DNA of 64,000 bases from Bidens hawaiensis. Taxonomy: Eukaryota > Streptophyta > Magnoliopsida > Asterales > Asteraceae. The stretch's first letter is position 1; every line of letters starts with the position of its first letter. This document shows positions 11,339 to 23,557 of the stretch, in pieces. The notes under the pieces are model-generated. The model saw only the letters and a list, made by a program, of their open reading frames with translations, did no database searches and was not told the origin of the DNA. The DNA is taken from contig JAIQDT010001139.1 of NCBI GenBank assembly GCA_021521415.1, positions 124,001 to 188,000 of the forward strand. Direction: 5' to 3'. The position numbers were made by a program, and so were the translations under genes.

Positions 11339-11690
11339 TAGAGGTGCACAAATCGGGTATTTAAAAAACCCGGAACCGGGTAGGAACCGGTTCCGGGTAT
11401 GGTCAACAAAAGTCAAACCCGGTTCGGTTCCGGAACCGGTTCCGGGTATAGTCGGGTATTTGACCGGGTTTTGACCAGTTCCGGGTCGGGTTTTGACCGG
11501 TTCCTCCGGGTTTTTTCGGGTTTTTGACCGGTTCCTCCGGGTTTTTTCCACCGGTTCCGGGTCGGTTCCGGTTCCGGAACCGGCTCCGAGGAGAAATCCT
11601 ATACCCGGTCAGGAACCGGTTCCGGGTATGGGTTAGAACCGGTTCCGGGTCGGTTCCACCGGTTCGGTTCCGGAACCGGTTATTTTGATG
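11339..11690. repeat. Degenerate GGAACCGGTTCCGGGT array within a hAT-like 5' end
   Basis: The block opens with TAGAGGTGCACAAATCGGGT, which resembles the TAGxGGTG ends of the hAT-like elements elsewhere in the window. It then consists of many imperfect copies of the self-complementary unit GGAACCGGTTCC joined by GGGTATG, GGGTCGG and GGGTTTTGACC. No matching right end or target duplication is visible, so the right side may be lost. It is followed by a 21-bp inverted repeat pair (about 11689-11709 and 11785-11807). Confidence 0.6.
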
Positions 11691-12120
11691 TAAAACTTAG
11701 CTCGAAATGTATTAATTTTTGTTAATTGGAAGTTTTAAAAACCCGATTTGAAGCACTAATCAAGCCGTTTGGAGCATCATTTCAAGCTAAGTTTTACAAC
11801 AATCGACTCGTATCATTCCGATCAAAACCCGAAAAAATCAGTTTGAAATTCGAAAAAAAAGATAACGTTTTTTTAACGGGGGACCACTGAGAGCCAATTT
11901 TATTAAATTTAAGACCACAAGTAGACGATAAACTTGGTTGGAATTATTATCGCTCAATAGCCTTTAGTTAAGATTACTAAAATCCATTAAATCTTTTTTT
12001 TTTTTATATATATAATTTTCATTTTATAGATATGAATCTCTATTCTCTAATATTAATTTCTTTTTTACATTTGGGCCTAACAAGAGGACATATCACAAAA
12101 GTCTTACCTCTACCAAAACG

Positions 12121-12162
<42 letters not shown>

Positions 12163-12498
12163 TCTATTCTCCTCCGGTTATCTTCACCAGATGAGTCGTT
12201 AACCTCCGCATCTATGATCATCCTGCAACATTCATTTCTCAATTCAACTTCAAATCCTCAATTGATCTTCAACGATTCACACACACTGCAAATCCCACAT
12301 CAGTAAGTCATCCTAATCATTACATAATCTCAATTTCATATATTCGTTCATTTGCAAATCCAATTGACCCACAATATCACATAGATTACACTCCAGTTAA
12401 CCTAGATTCATATCAAGAATCCATATCATTAACCCGATCCGACCCAATTCCTTATTACCAACTTCAATTTAAACCCTAGATCTAGTCTTACACTTAGG

Positions 12499-12533
<35 letters not shown>

Positions 12534-12564
12534 TCTTATTGTTATTGTTATACAGTTAGCTATC
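11691..12564. other. Upstream region of the TML locus
   Basis: The region contains (TTA)n microsatellites at about 12124-12161 and 12499-12530 and a C/T-rich stretch typical of a 5' UTR (12180-12300). CATCAGTAAGTC near 12298-12309 could be a 5'-UTR donor. The promoter is not clear. Confidence 0.45.
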
Positions 12565-14442
12565 ATGTCTTGTTTAGCTTTATCTCTCCAACCCACTAAC
12601 GGATCCGACATCCTGCTCCAAACCCGCGAATGGTTCCCCCCGGCACGCGCTCTCGTCGCGTTATCCGCTTTCCGCCAGACCCGTCTAGCTTTCGCCACGG
12701 GCAAGAATCAAAACGCGGAGGACGGCGACACGTCGTTGGGAGACGACCCGTTGGCGGCGTCCAGCGGGCAGGTTATCGTCGGTGTCAAGAGCCGGTAACG
12801 TGTCGTGTACCGCCTGGTGATTTCGATATACGTGTTGGGGATTACTACGGTTGATGACGATTGTATGAATAATGTGTTTGAGTGTATTAGTATCGTTAAC
12901 CAGGCGGTGAGTGTGGTCGTGACCGCGTGTCGTGGTGTGGATGTTACGCCGGAGAAGCTTGGGCGGAAGTACGCGGAGATATATATGGCGTTGGATATTG
13001 TTTTGAGGGGGGTTAGTAATATTTGACTGGCGGCGATGCTTGCGTCGTTACATGGCGATAGTATTGCGAAAATGGTGCATTCGGCTTTGAGTACCGAGAG
13101 TAAGATACGCGGGGCGGAGAATTGGGGAAACGTGGATTATCAGTCTGCGGAACATGAGTCGGGTGAGTTAGCGTTTTCGAGTGCGAGTTTTGAGCTGCCT
13201 CCCGAGGCTTTGGAGGCTGGTGATGAGGTAGCGGCGGTTATTACCCCGGCTGAACCGGTGCCGATTGTTGACCAGCAAGATGAGTCAAAGCAAGAAGATG
13301 ATTCAACCGAGAAGGATCCGTTTGCTGCGAGTGATAATCTTAACAAACCGGTTGATCTCGTTGGCGGGTTTAAGAAAGATAAAGAGCAAGGTGCTGATTT
13401 GTCGATTGTTTTGTCGGGTCTTGAAGTTACCACGTTACCCCCGGCTGCAGCGACTGAGTCGACTCATATTGGTGTCGAAGGGTTTGAAGGTGATTACGGT
13501 GGGATTGAGTTTAGTAAAGACGGGTCTACTTTACCCGAAGATTTCGAAGGTTTGAATCAAGCGTGGGGTGGCGGTTTAGATGCATCCGAGTTTGTCGATT
13601 CGAAGAAAGTACCGAAATCTGAAGGTCTCGGCGGGCTCGAGTTATTGGAAACCCGTGACGCCCCGGTTACAAAACCCGCAGCTGGGGCCGATACGCCTCT
13701 TGAAGACCTTTTAACGAAGCAGGAAATGAAAGGACCCGAGATGTACATTTCGGAAACTATTAACGCCGAGTTTAGAGAATCGTTACTCGCTCGGGTCGGG
13801 TTAATGGGCGTTATATACTTAAAAACTTTGCCTCCGAAAAACGATACGGAAACCGAGTTTTCGTTCAAGGTTGAAAACACAAACGGCGTTAAACGATTCG
13901 TTATGCATAATTCGAGCGTAAGCAGTCTCGGTAACCAAATGTTTCATGTAAAAACCGCACCCTCGGATCAACCGATTCCCATCATGAAATATAGTTTCTT
14001 ACCGCGTGCGACTCCTTTGCCTTTGAGGGTTAGACTCGTCACACGCCACAGTGGCACTTTACTCTCGGTGATGATACAATACGTGTCGAACCCAGATTTG
14101 CCGGCTCCTTTGACCGACGTTACGTTTACTCTTAAGCTTCCGGTTGACCCGAGGCTGTTAAAGGTGTCACCGAAAGCTGTATTGAACAGGTCTGAACGAG
14201 AATTACAATGGCATGTTGATGAGATTCCGTTAAAGGGTAACCCGGTTCGGTTAAGGGCTCGGATGCCGGTTGATACGAGTGAAGACGATACGGATGAAAT
14301 TGAGGTTGTTGGTTATGTGAAGTTTTCTTATCAAGGGACGAAGTCGTTGTCTGGGATTTTTTTGGAGCCGGTTTCTGAGGGTAAAACGGACTTTTACGAG
14401 GTTGCGCACAGGTATGAAAGTGGGGTTTATACATGTAACTGA
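12565..14442 (+). pseudogene. TML: TPLATE-complex muniscin-like subunit TML, full-length frame with two in-frame stops
   Basis: Reading from ATG 12565 (MSCLALSLQPTNGSDILLQT) to TGA 14440-14442 gives 626 codons in a single frame, close to the roughly 600 aa of Arabidopsis TML. The longin-like N-terminal part holds QVIVGVKSR, YRLVISIYVLGITT and FECISIVNQAVSVVVTACRG; the linker holds LEVTTLPPAAATESTHIGVE; the C-terminal mu-homology part ends DFYEVAHRYESGVYTCN. TML is a core subunit of the plasma-membrane TPLATE complex in plant clathrin-mediated endocytosis. Codon 78 is TAA (12796-12798) where the family has Tyr, and codon 154 is TGA (13024-13026) where the family has Arg (CGA). No frameshift is seen anywhere. 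As read, translation would stop after 77 residues. Either this is a young pseudogene of a duplicated gene or the two bases are wrong. An AUG at 13036 could give only the C-terminal two thirds. Confidence 0.88.
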
Positions 14443-15338
14443 CGGATTTTGTTTCGAGCTTATTGCGTGTTGTCTATGTTTTTGTGTTTGGTTTCATGGC
14501 TGCAGAGGTATGTGATTTGAAGTGTTTTTAGTATTCTTTGCCTTTTTCATTAGCTTGTTACTCGGAATCATTGTTTGTAATGACTAAGTTTTTGTTTCTA
14601 ATGTTTGTTTTTTTTGCATAATAGTTTCATTATTTTGTATATCAAAGATATTACAGATTAATAGAATTGATGAAATCTATTTTGTTTAGATATGAAGGGA
14701 AATTAACATTTAGGTAGTAAATAGTAGAGGGATTAAAGTGTAAACACTCAATAGTTTGGGGTGTCATAATTGTAATAGGTTAGTATACGTATACAAGAGT
14801 TAAACTCGTGTTCTTCTTCGTCTCCTAATCGATCATACGTTTTGATTACCAATTTATACGTATAAAAACATGTGTTATGTGGAAGCATTTATTATGAACG
14901 GGTTGTTTGGCAACATTGTGCTAAGTCAATAAGAGAATTAAGAGGTAGGTAGCCTGTGAATTGGTCAACATGTTTCCAAAACTTATCCATTAAGAGGTGT
15001 GTTTTGTTTCGTAGCACTGAAATATTTTCTATGCTAAGAAATGTGTCTTCTCATGATTTAAAGTAATCACTTTTTAACTTTTGGATCTTATATTACTAGA
15101 TGGTTGTGACTTTGATCTCTAATGCCTATTCCATTCAAGTTCAATTCTATTATTTTAACTCATGTATCTATAGTTGTAAAATGGAAATCATGCCATGAAC
15201 TTATGGAAGTGATCAATGTACTTAAAAGAATAACAAAGAGTTATAATAAAATCATAACACAATCATGTAATTCTAAAAACAAAAGCGAAAAAAAGAACGG
15301 CACAATTCAAGGGAAGAATCTTTCAAAGGAACGAGTCG
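14443..15338. other. 3' flanks of TML and of the convergent Ole e 1-like gene
   Basis: This region lies between two convergent genes. It contains the likely TML 3' UTR (T-rich, to about 14650) and no further gene that I can support. Confidence 0.5.
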
Positions 15339-16049
15339 TTAGTATCCTTTGTTGTTGGAGACCGGTTTGGGCTGTTCATCACTTGTGTAAAAGAAAGGTT
15401 TGATTGAATACAGATTCACGTTTTTAAGGAGCCGATGTGACGCAGAGGAAATTATATGAACACCCGTAACGCCTCCATTAATATCCAGTGGAACCTTGCA
15501 TTCCTCCAATGGTGATTTCTCTAGGTAGGCCTTGCACTCTTTTAGCTCCCATTTAACATTCTTAAAATACTTGGTCACTGGAGGAGAAAGTTTTGCTAGA
15601 AAGTAGCCCTTGTCGTCAGCCGGACAACTTGAAACCGAAAACGGTGCAAGTTCGAGCCCAATGTGGTTTCTTGCCAAACAAGTTACTCGGGCTGTGGCTC
15701 CTATATGCATGCAATAATAATATGATCATAATGCTGCTTTAAAATGGAAAATTGGATTTTAACGGTCCAAAGTATGACTTGTTACAATTTTACCGATACT
15801 AGTCATAACTTTTACTTTGTATTATAAAGTGAAAATAGTCTTTTAAAATTAAAAGGAACTATATAAGCTGATCATACCTTTAAGTGGGATGAATTTAGAG
15901 CCGGATTTACAATATATAAGTCCTTGAATTGCAATGGGTTTGGTCGCCGGAGCACCTCCATAAGCACCATAGGCAGAGGTGGAAACAACTGATGCGGCTA
16001 CTGAATATATAAGAACAATGGCGCACAACATGGTGGTGGTGGTCTTCAT
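15339..16049 (-). CDS. Pollen Ole e 1-like secreted protein, 2 exons, 177 aa
   Basis: Exon 1 is 16049-15878 and exon 2 is 15700-15339; the intron is GT-AG (CTTAAAG/GTATGA and CATATAG/GAGCC on the minus strand). Joined, they give 534 nt, 177 codons plus TAA. The N-terminus MKTTTTMLCAIVLIYSVAAS is a signal peptide. The mature part begins with the family motif IQGLIYCKSGSKFIPLKG followed by ATARVTCLAR, and carries further spaced cysteines (SSCPADDKG, LKECKAYL, LEECKVPLD), as in the Ole e 1/extensin-like domain. Members are small secreted or cell-wall proteins of pollen, roots and vessels; their molecular role is mostly unknown. A TATA box lies at 16107-16115. Confidence 0.88.
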
Positions 16050-16106
16050 GTTTTGTTTATCAGTTTATGTATGTCTATGAATCTGATGGCTCAAACTTGA
16101 GGGGTA

Positions 16107-16115
16107 GTTTTATAG
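16107..16115 (-). promoter_or_regulatory. TATA box of the Ole e 1-like gene
   Basis: The minus strand reads CTATAAAAC about 60 bp upstream of the ATG at 16049, the expected distance for a plant TATA box with a short leader. Confidence 0.55.
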
Positions 16116-17438
16116 TGAGAATATATGAAGTATTGAAATTATTTTATTGAGTTTTTTTTTTTATATGTTAATGATTTTGAGATCATCAATACATGGGAGC
16201 ACGGATGGTTTTACTCAATAATTATAGGCTACGTGTTTCATACAATCATACAAATATTTTTTAATTCTTGATTTTCTAGACAACAATTCGTCAAGTATAT
16301 ATCATGTCAATTTCTTTTAAATATTTCAAAGTGTATTTTATATTTAAACTAACAATGTTAAAAGAGAAATTTAACTTAGCAATATATATAGGTAGGACTC
16401 ACACTCACTGCAACGCTACGTCTAGAATGATGAGCGGGTGTTCTGTGAGTGTGCTCGCAAAAGTGATGATGCTTGATAAACCAGCCAATTAGTTACATAA
16501 AGACACCTTGGTTTTTTAATATTTTATGATGATATTTCATTGGATGTGTTATTCATACACCCTTTATAGGGTGTATATAAGGTTTAAATGTGTATTAAAA
16601 GGGTGTGTGAATAACCAAAAATGATGTATGAATAACCATTGCATATTTCATTTAACATTTTAAACAATCACGTATAACTCATCATTCATTAATTATAACG
16701 CGTGGTAAATGAGTGTTTTTCTGCCTGCATGACGTCTACGTGGTGCTCACTAGACATAACACATGCCTTTAGAAGTACATGAATGTAATTTTAATGTCAT
16801 AATTAATGTTCATTTGATTATAAACGGATTTACTTAAAATAAAAATAAAAAATAAAAAAATAAAAATAACATTTTTGCTAATTGAAAGATACACTTGTAC
16901 AACGTCATTTTCGTTTCTAGTACCTTAGGGTTAGACTAACCAGGGAGTTCAAAGGCGCATCACCCCGTTTGGTGGGGTTCATAGCACACCCTAACGGGGT
17001 CCAAGGGGCAGAATTCACGTCAGGGATTGTGTTGAATGGTGATTATGATATTACACCAGCTATTTCCTAAACTATCATTGGAAATTGCTTCGAAATTCAA
17101 TGATTGGTGAAAAGTTGTATTGAAATAATTCTTAGTGACGAATAATCGTTAGTGTATATGATGATCAATGACAACTTCGTATCAGTAGTAACTAGGCTGT
17201 CAACTGAGAGCATTCTTATCCCGTTATCCATCCCTATCTTTATAATTACACTAAAAACACTAAATTTATCTCTCCTGTTCAATTAAATAATATATTTTAT
17301 ACCTTTATCATTATAGTTTTCTTTCTTCTCTACTCACAACCAATCCAACAAATATTAAAAAATAAATAGGGGGCAAACAAAGTTTTTTCAAATTTACAAA
17401 AAATCACTACATTTCTCTCTCCATCCTATAATTTACAC
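16116..17438. other. Intergenic, AT-rich
   Basis: This is the upstream region of the Ole e 1-like gene followed by AT-rich DNA. Around 17204 the sequence GAGAGCATTCTTATCCC resembles an end of Tourist-like MITEs (compare 32397-32684), but no partner end is found. Confidence 0.45.
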
Positions 17439-17441
17439 TCA

Positions 17442-17744
17442 GGCCATCCGTAATGGGGCGATGGTTGGGGCGAGAAGAAGGGGGAACACCGCCCCCTGGG
17501 CGATATGTGGGCGAAAAGGGGCGGGGGCGGGGGTTTCTTGTCGCCCAGCATGTGTGTGTGTTTTGTGTGTTTATATTATTATTATATACATGTGTGTGTG
17601 ATAGATATATATGTGTGTGTATATATATTACTATTTGTAGCCCCCTACATCATTATACCCCAAAAACAAAAACTCACAATTTGTTGACTGGGCGCCACAT
17701 AACGCAAAACGCCACAATTTGTAGCCCCTCCACTACACATAGCC
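17442..17744. mobile_element. Tourist-like (PIF/Harbinger) MITE, 303 bp
   Basis: Imperfect terminal inverted repeats GGCCATCCGTAATGGGGC (left) and GCCCCTCCACTACACATAGCC (right, inverted) are flanked by TCA on both sides (17439-17441 and 17745-17747). The interior is G-rich on the left and has TGTGTG/TATATA runs in the middle. A diverged relative lies at 39470-39833. Confidence 0.65.
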
Positions 17745-17889
17745 TCACAACCACTCATAATCCCACACTATAATTTGTAAACTTCTCTCACATAATTATA
17801 GGGGATTGGTTGAGAATGCTGTGAGACCTAATTATCATTGTTAGAGTTTTCTGCTAAGAGTTTTCCACATATGTAGTCGTCTAGTAGTT

Positions 17890-18655
17890 TGTTAGGTATT
17901 ACGTGTATGCGGCTGGCCCGAAAGGAGTCGGATAGGGCTAAAGAAATCAATACAATACAACGGCTCGGGCCTTAAGAGCTTAACGGTATTTCTAATTGAT
18001 TTCTAAAACGAACAATAATATGAGAAGTAATAAACGCAGCGGAATAAAGGACAACTAACACTAATCTGAACTGAAATAATAACCCAAAATAAACGAAACC
18101 TGTGACAGCAAATAATACTAATCCGACCTGTTTAGTGATTGACGAGACACGGGTTTACAACTAGCGGCTATTGCTTCTTCAGATTAATAATAACAATTCT
18201 TGAATGTGGCAGTGGCTTTGACTTCTCACGACCACATATATATATATATATATATATATATTGCAAAACACAACTAATAATTGCAATATATAAGAATGTT
18301 GATTTATGGCCAGTAGGTCTTCCTCGAACAACACACTTTCAATCACAAAGCAATAATGATAATAATAATATAAAACAGTAAATATGAACACGGGATTTAT
18401 GTGGTTCGGTCACGGTGTGTAACCTACGTCCACGGGCAACGAATAGGGTCTCTTCTTTTATTGAGGTGCTCTAGAAATTACAAGATTTGTTTATATAGGG
18501 AGGCTAACTAGGGTTTATTTCTTTCTCCATAAGTTAAAAGAAATAATATAAAACGGGCCACTAAAGTTGAGTGGGTGGCCAACCCATTCAACCCTTCTAG
18601 TCTTCAACTGCCCAACCCAAGACGGGCCGGGGCTACACCCGTATTAAACCCAACA
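17890..18655 (-). repeat. 3' LTR of the 17.9-23.6 kb copia element
   Basis: It is 766 bp. The minus strand begins TGTTGGGTTTAATACGGGTG and carries a TATA box CTATATAAAC at about 18490-18500. It contains a (TA)n run shorter than that of the partner LTR. Confidence 0.92.
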
Positions 18656-18777
18656 ATCTCCCACTTGGAGCCTCGGAACGTCTTCACTTGCTCCACTTGT
18701 AAACACACCAGTACCTGTAATCTTTTGTCTTCAATATATACCATGTCTTCTACCCGTTCGTCGCCACCTCCTCAACA

Positions 18778-21700
18778 CTATTCCTGAAGACCAACTGAAG
18801 CTACAACTGAAGCTACACATAGCTTCAGTTTGTCCAAGGTCACAACCTTGGTAAACATATCTGCCGGATTCCTGTCTCCCCTAATGTTGTTCAACCGAAT
18901 AGTCCCATCACTTACTAAACCCCGAATGAAATGAACGCATATGAATGTGCTTTGTTTTACCATGATACACAGGCTTCTTGGCTAATTTCATAGCACTTTC
19001 ATTATCGCAATACAATGGATAATCTGTTTGTTCCCTGCCTAACTCTTCTAAGAAAGTCCTCAACCAAACAAGCTCTTTACTCGCTTCAGCAGCTGCCATA
19101 TACTCAGCTTCTGTGGTTGAGAGTGCCACACTCTTTTGCAGTCTAGACTTCCAACAGATTGCAGTATCCCCCATAGTGAACACATATCCCGTAGTACTCT
19201 TATAAGTCTCCTTACATCCGCCCAAGTCAGCATCTGAAAACCCTTTAAGAATTGCATTCTTGCCTTTAAAGAATAAGGCCATCTTTGAAGTTCCCTTTAG
19301 GTACCTAAGCGGCCACTTCACTGCTTCCCAATGTGCTTTCCCTGGATTTGACATGAACCTGCTAATAACTCCTACTGCGTGAGCGATATCAGGTCTCGTG
19401 CATACCATTGCATACATAAGACTACCCACTGCAGATGCATAAGGAATCTTTGCCATCTCTGCCTTTTCTCCATCAGTACTAGGAGACTGATCCTTAGAAA
19501 GTTTAATATGACTACCCATAGGTGTACTTCGAGTAGCGGTTTTCTCATCGCTCATGTTGAACTTCTCTAAAATCTTCCATATGTATTTCTCCTGAGATAA
19601 AGTTAGAGAACTGTCCTTGTTTCTGGTGATGCTCATGCCAAGAATTTGCTTGGCTGGACCTAAATATTTCATTTCAAATTCTTCAGACATCTGTCGCTTC
19701 AACTTATTAATCTCTGACATGTCTGAACCGGCAATCAACATATCATCTACATACAACAGTAGAATGATATAAGAACTGGCGAATTTCTTGAGATAACAGC
19801 AATGGTCCATCTCACATCTTTTGTATCCATTCCTGCCCATAAAATCATCAAACTTGATATACCACTGCCTGGGCACCTGCTTCAACCCATAAAGACTCTT
19901 CTTTAACTTGCACACCATGCTTTCTTTACCAACTGTTTGAAACCCCTCTGGTTGTGCCATGTAGATATCCTCCTCAAGGTCACCATGCAGAAAAGCTATC
20001 TTCACATCCAACTGCTCCAGATGTAAGTTTTCTGCAGCCACAATACTAAGCACCAGTCTGATTGTAGTCATTTTTACCACAGGGGAAAATATCTCATTAT
20101 AATCAACCCCATGCTTTTGTTGGAACCCTTTCACTACCAATCGTGCTTTGTATCTCTTTGTATCATCACTTTCATCCTTGATCCTGAATACCCATCGGTT
20201 CTGAAGAGCTTTCTTCCCGGCTGGAAGCTTTGTAAGAACCCAAGTCTCGTTCTTGTTAAGTGAATCCATCTATTCTCTCATCGCTTTCTCCCACTGAGAC
20301 GAGTCTTTCAAGCTCATTACTTCAGAGTAACACTGTGGTTCACCATTCTCTGTCAGTAGAAGGTAATTAACAGAAGGAGAATATCTCTTAGGAGGTATAA
20401 TGGTTCTGGAAGACATCCTAACCTCTAGCTGAGGTGTAACCATTTCTTGTTCTAGTGGAGACTGTTCAGTATTAGGCTCTGAACTCCCACTGTCAGAGAA
20501 ATCCTCAAATTCATCTGCATTTTCTTCCAAAACCTCTTCTGATGTTTCTGAGCTCTGACTATCAACCTTCTCACTTGAATCTTCAAACTCTACATGTTCT
20601 TTATCAACTTCTTGTGTGAATGACTTTCTATCTTTGTAAAGTCTTGCTTCATTAAAAACCGGATCACGAGCCCGACATACCTTTCTGGCCTCTGGATCCC
20701 AAAGCCTATAGCCCATCTTTGCGTCTCCATAGCCTATAAAAGTACACTTCTTCGCCTTAGGGTCAAGCTTGTCCCTCTCCGTATCTTTTATCCCAATGTA
20801 AGCATCACAATCGAACACTTTAAGATGTTTGAATTTAACCTCTTTTCCACTCCATACTTCCTCTAGAAGTCTGAATCCAAGAGGAACTGACGGTCCTCTA
20901 TTTATAAGATATGCAGCAGTGTTGACTGCATCTGCCCAGAAGGTCTTTGGAAGCCCTGCATTTAACCTCATTGTCTTAACTCTTTCATTCAGTGTCCTAT
21001 TAATTCATTCGGCTACTCCATTCTGCTGTGGCGTTCCGGGAACGGTATTAATCATCTTTTTACCCCTCTCAGCACAGTAATTAACGAATTCCTTGCTGAT
21101 GTACTCCCCACCATTGTCAGACTTTAAACACTTCACTTTCAGATTCGTTTCCATCTCCATGGCTGCCCTCCATTTCTTAAAAATCTCAAATACCTCGAAC
21201 TTGTTTTTGAAAAAATAGACCCATAGCTTCCGTGTAGCGTCATCAATGAAAGTAACGTAGTAGTTGGAGCCTCCTAATGATGATGCTGGTGTTGGTCCAT
21301 ACACATCAGTATGAACAAGCTCAAGCTTCTTTGCTTTAAGTGTTTTTCCTGATTTTATGAAGGTGACCCGTTTCTTTTTGCCAAGCACACAAGGTTCACA
21401 GAACCCTGTATCAAGTTCCACCTTTTCCAAATCAGGGAATTTTCCTTTCTCTGCCAGTATCTTCAAACCTTTCTCACTCATGTGGCCGAGTCGTTGATGC
21501 CACAAACATGATGGACTCGGTCCACTAGCCACTGAATTCACCTCTCTTGCTGAGATTTCTGCCATGTACAACGTACCCTTTTCTTCCCACGAGCAATTAC
21601 CAAGTTACCGTTTATGACCTTCCATTGCCCTCCTTCGAAAGTAACACTATAACCTTCAACATCAAGCTACCCAATAGAAATCAGCATCTTCCTTAACCCA

Positions 21701-22724
21701 GGAATTATTCTGACATCTTTCAGAGTCCATGTAGTTCCTAAAGGAGTCTTCAAGTCGATATCCCCCATCCCGGTAATATCTAGAGCCTCATTATTCGCCA
21801 AACGGACTTTACCAAAGTTTCCTGTTCTAAAATTCATTAGGCTCTTTGTGCTAAACGTGGCATGGAAAGACGCACCAGAGTCCATGATCCAAGACTCAAC
21901 TGTGTTCTCAACACAACAGACTAGGGCTTCATCAACTGAAACTTCATTTGTAGCAGCATTTACTTCCGAAGTAGATTTTACTTCCTTTTTCTGTTGAGGT
22001 GCTGGAGGGTTGGTACATTGACTTCTGAAATGCCCATTCTCCTGGCAATTCCAGCAGGTAATATCTTTTCTTGGTCTAGACTTGCTTCTTTTCCTAGATT
22101 TTGATCTACCCTTGTTGCCTCCTTTGTTCTTGCTTCTCCCTCTACCTTCAGCACTTAGCAAAGTGCTTGATGATTCTCTATTATTCCTCCTTCTAGAATC
22201 TTCATTCAAAATCAGGTCACGAACTTTGTTGAAAGTCAAAGCATCCGAACCAACTGAACTGGTGACTGCAGTGATTGTTCCTGACCAGCTTGCAATTCAT
22301 TATCAATCTTGAACTTCACCGATGATAAACGTCTCAGGTGAGAATTGAAGGTGTATATGTGTTCGGTAACAGAACCTCCCTCTTTCATGCGTGTGTTTAC
22401 CAACTCCCGGATTAGGAACACCTTATTTGCAGATGATGACTTCTCATACATGTTTGACAACGCCTCCATGATTCCACGCGCCGTGGTTTCGTCTAAGATG
22501 TTGTACGCCACGTTCATAGACAAGGCAAGCCTAATTGTTGACTTCACCTTCTTGTCAATAGCTTTCCACTCATCTGTTATCTTTTCTGGCGGTTCCTCCA
22601 AAGCCACATCTAGATCTTTCTGTATTAGCAAATCCGTGATTTGCATCTTCCACCATCCAAAGTTTTGTCCATCGAACTTCTCGATTTTCGTTTTACCCTC
22701 ATCAGCCATAATACCGGAGATCAA
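18778..22724 (-). pseudogene. Copia gag-pol polyprotein remnant
   Basis: Order on the minus strand: Gag (from ATG at 22724 or the internal M of MADEGKTKIEKFDGQNFGWW), zinc knuckle CWNCQENGHFRSQC (about 22050), protease DSGASFHAT, integrase zinc-binding region (HQRLGHMSEKG, CEPCVLGKKKR), integrase core (HTDVYGP, DNGGEYISKEF, GTPQQNGVAE), reverse transcriptase with YVDDMLIAG, and RNase H (FSDADLGGCK). Damage: a short deletion with frameshift in gag near 22265, where a Leu-rich stretch before WSGTITAV is missing; a frame change between 21667 and 21571; in-frame TGA at 21003-21005 after GVAE; in-frame TAG at 20267-20272; and a frame change near 18930. No full protein can be made. Confidence 0.88.
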
Positions 22725-22757
22725 AGAGTGAGAGCCAACACTGGCTCTGATACCACT

Positions 22758-23101
22758 TGTTAGGTATTACGTGTACGCGGCTGACCCGAAAGGAGTCGGA
22801 TAGGGCTAAGGAAATCAATACAATACAACGGCTCGGGCCTTAAGAACTTAACGGTATTTCTAATTGATTTCTAAAACGGACAATAATATGAGAAGTAATA
22901 AACGCAGCGGAATAAAGGACAACTAACACTAATCTGAACTGAAATAAATAACCCAAAATAAACAAAACCTGTGGCAGCAAATAATACTAACCGGACCTGT
23001 TTAGTGATTGACGAGACACGGGTTTACAACTAGCGGCTATTGCTTCTTCAGATTAATAATAACAATTCTTGAATGTGGCAGTGGCTTTGACTTCTCACGG
23101 C

Positions 23102-23154
<53 letters not shown>

Positions 23155-23552
23155 CAAAACACAACTAATAATTGCAATATATAAGAATGTTGATTTATGG
23201 CCAGTAGGTCTTCCTCGAACAACACACTTTCAATCACAAAGCAATAATGATAACAATAATATAAAGCAGTAAATATGAACAAGGGATTTACGTGGTTCGG
23301 TCACGGAGTGTAACCTACGTTCACGGGCAACGAACAGGGTCTCTTCTTTTATTGAGGTGCTCCAGAAATTACAAGATACAACATTGTTTATATAGGAAGG
23401 CTAACTAGGGTTTATTTCTTTCTCCATAAGTTACAAAAAATAATATATAACGGGCCACTAAAGTTGAGTGGGTGGCCAACCCATTCAACCCTTCTAGTCT
23501 TCAACTGCCCAACCCAAGACGGGCCGGGGCTACACCCGTATTAAACCCAACA
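22758..23552 (-). repeat. 5' LTR of the 17.9-23.6 kb copia element
   Basis: It is 795 bp and matches the partner LTR except for scattered substitutions and a longer (TA)n run (about 23104-23152). Confidence 0.92.
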
Positions 23553-23557
23553 TAGTT

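Larger units (their letters stand above)
17890..23552 (-). mobile_element. Ty1/copia LTR retrotransposon (TNT1-like), decayed, 5.66 kb
   Basis: Two LTRs (17890-18655 and 22758-23552), both TGTTAGG...CCCAACA, enclose a gag-pol region on the minus strand. TAGTT flanks the element on both sides (17885-17889 and 23553-23557). A primer-binding site complementary to initiator tRNA-Met (TGGTATCAGAGCC on the minus strand) abuts the LTR at 22757, and a polypurine tract (AAGTGGGAGAT) precedes the other LTR at 18656. The coding region is broken, so the element is not autonomous. Confidence 0.93.

Noticed and set aside
12429..12704. Minus-strand frame opposite the TML start
   Set aside because: It is made by translating the (TTA)n tract and the antisense of the conserved TML N-terminus.
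15122..15403. Open frame on the plus strand overlapping the end of the Ole e 1-like gene
   Set aside because: It is antisense to a clear exon, has no domain and a low-complexity sequence.
16380..16490. Possible small RNA gene (GATGAGCGG and TGATGATGC, C/D-box-like words)
   Set aside because: The C and D boxes and the terminal stem are not in the right arrangement.
17204..17440. Tourist-like MITE starting GAGAGCATTCTTATCCC
   Set aside because: No matching right end or target duplication was found, so only a fragment can be suspected.
18139..18391. Open frames across the TA repeat in the copia LTR
   Set aside because: They arise from the (TA)n microsatellite and lie inside an LTR.
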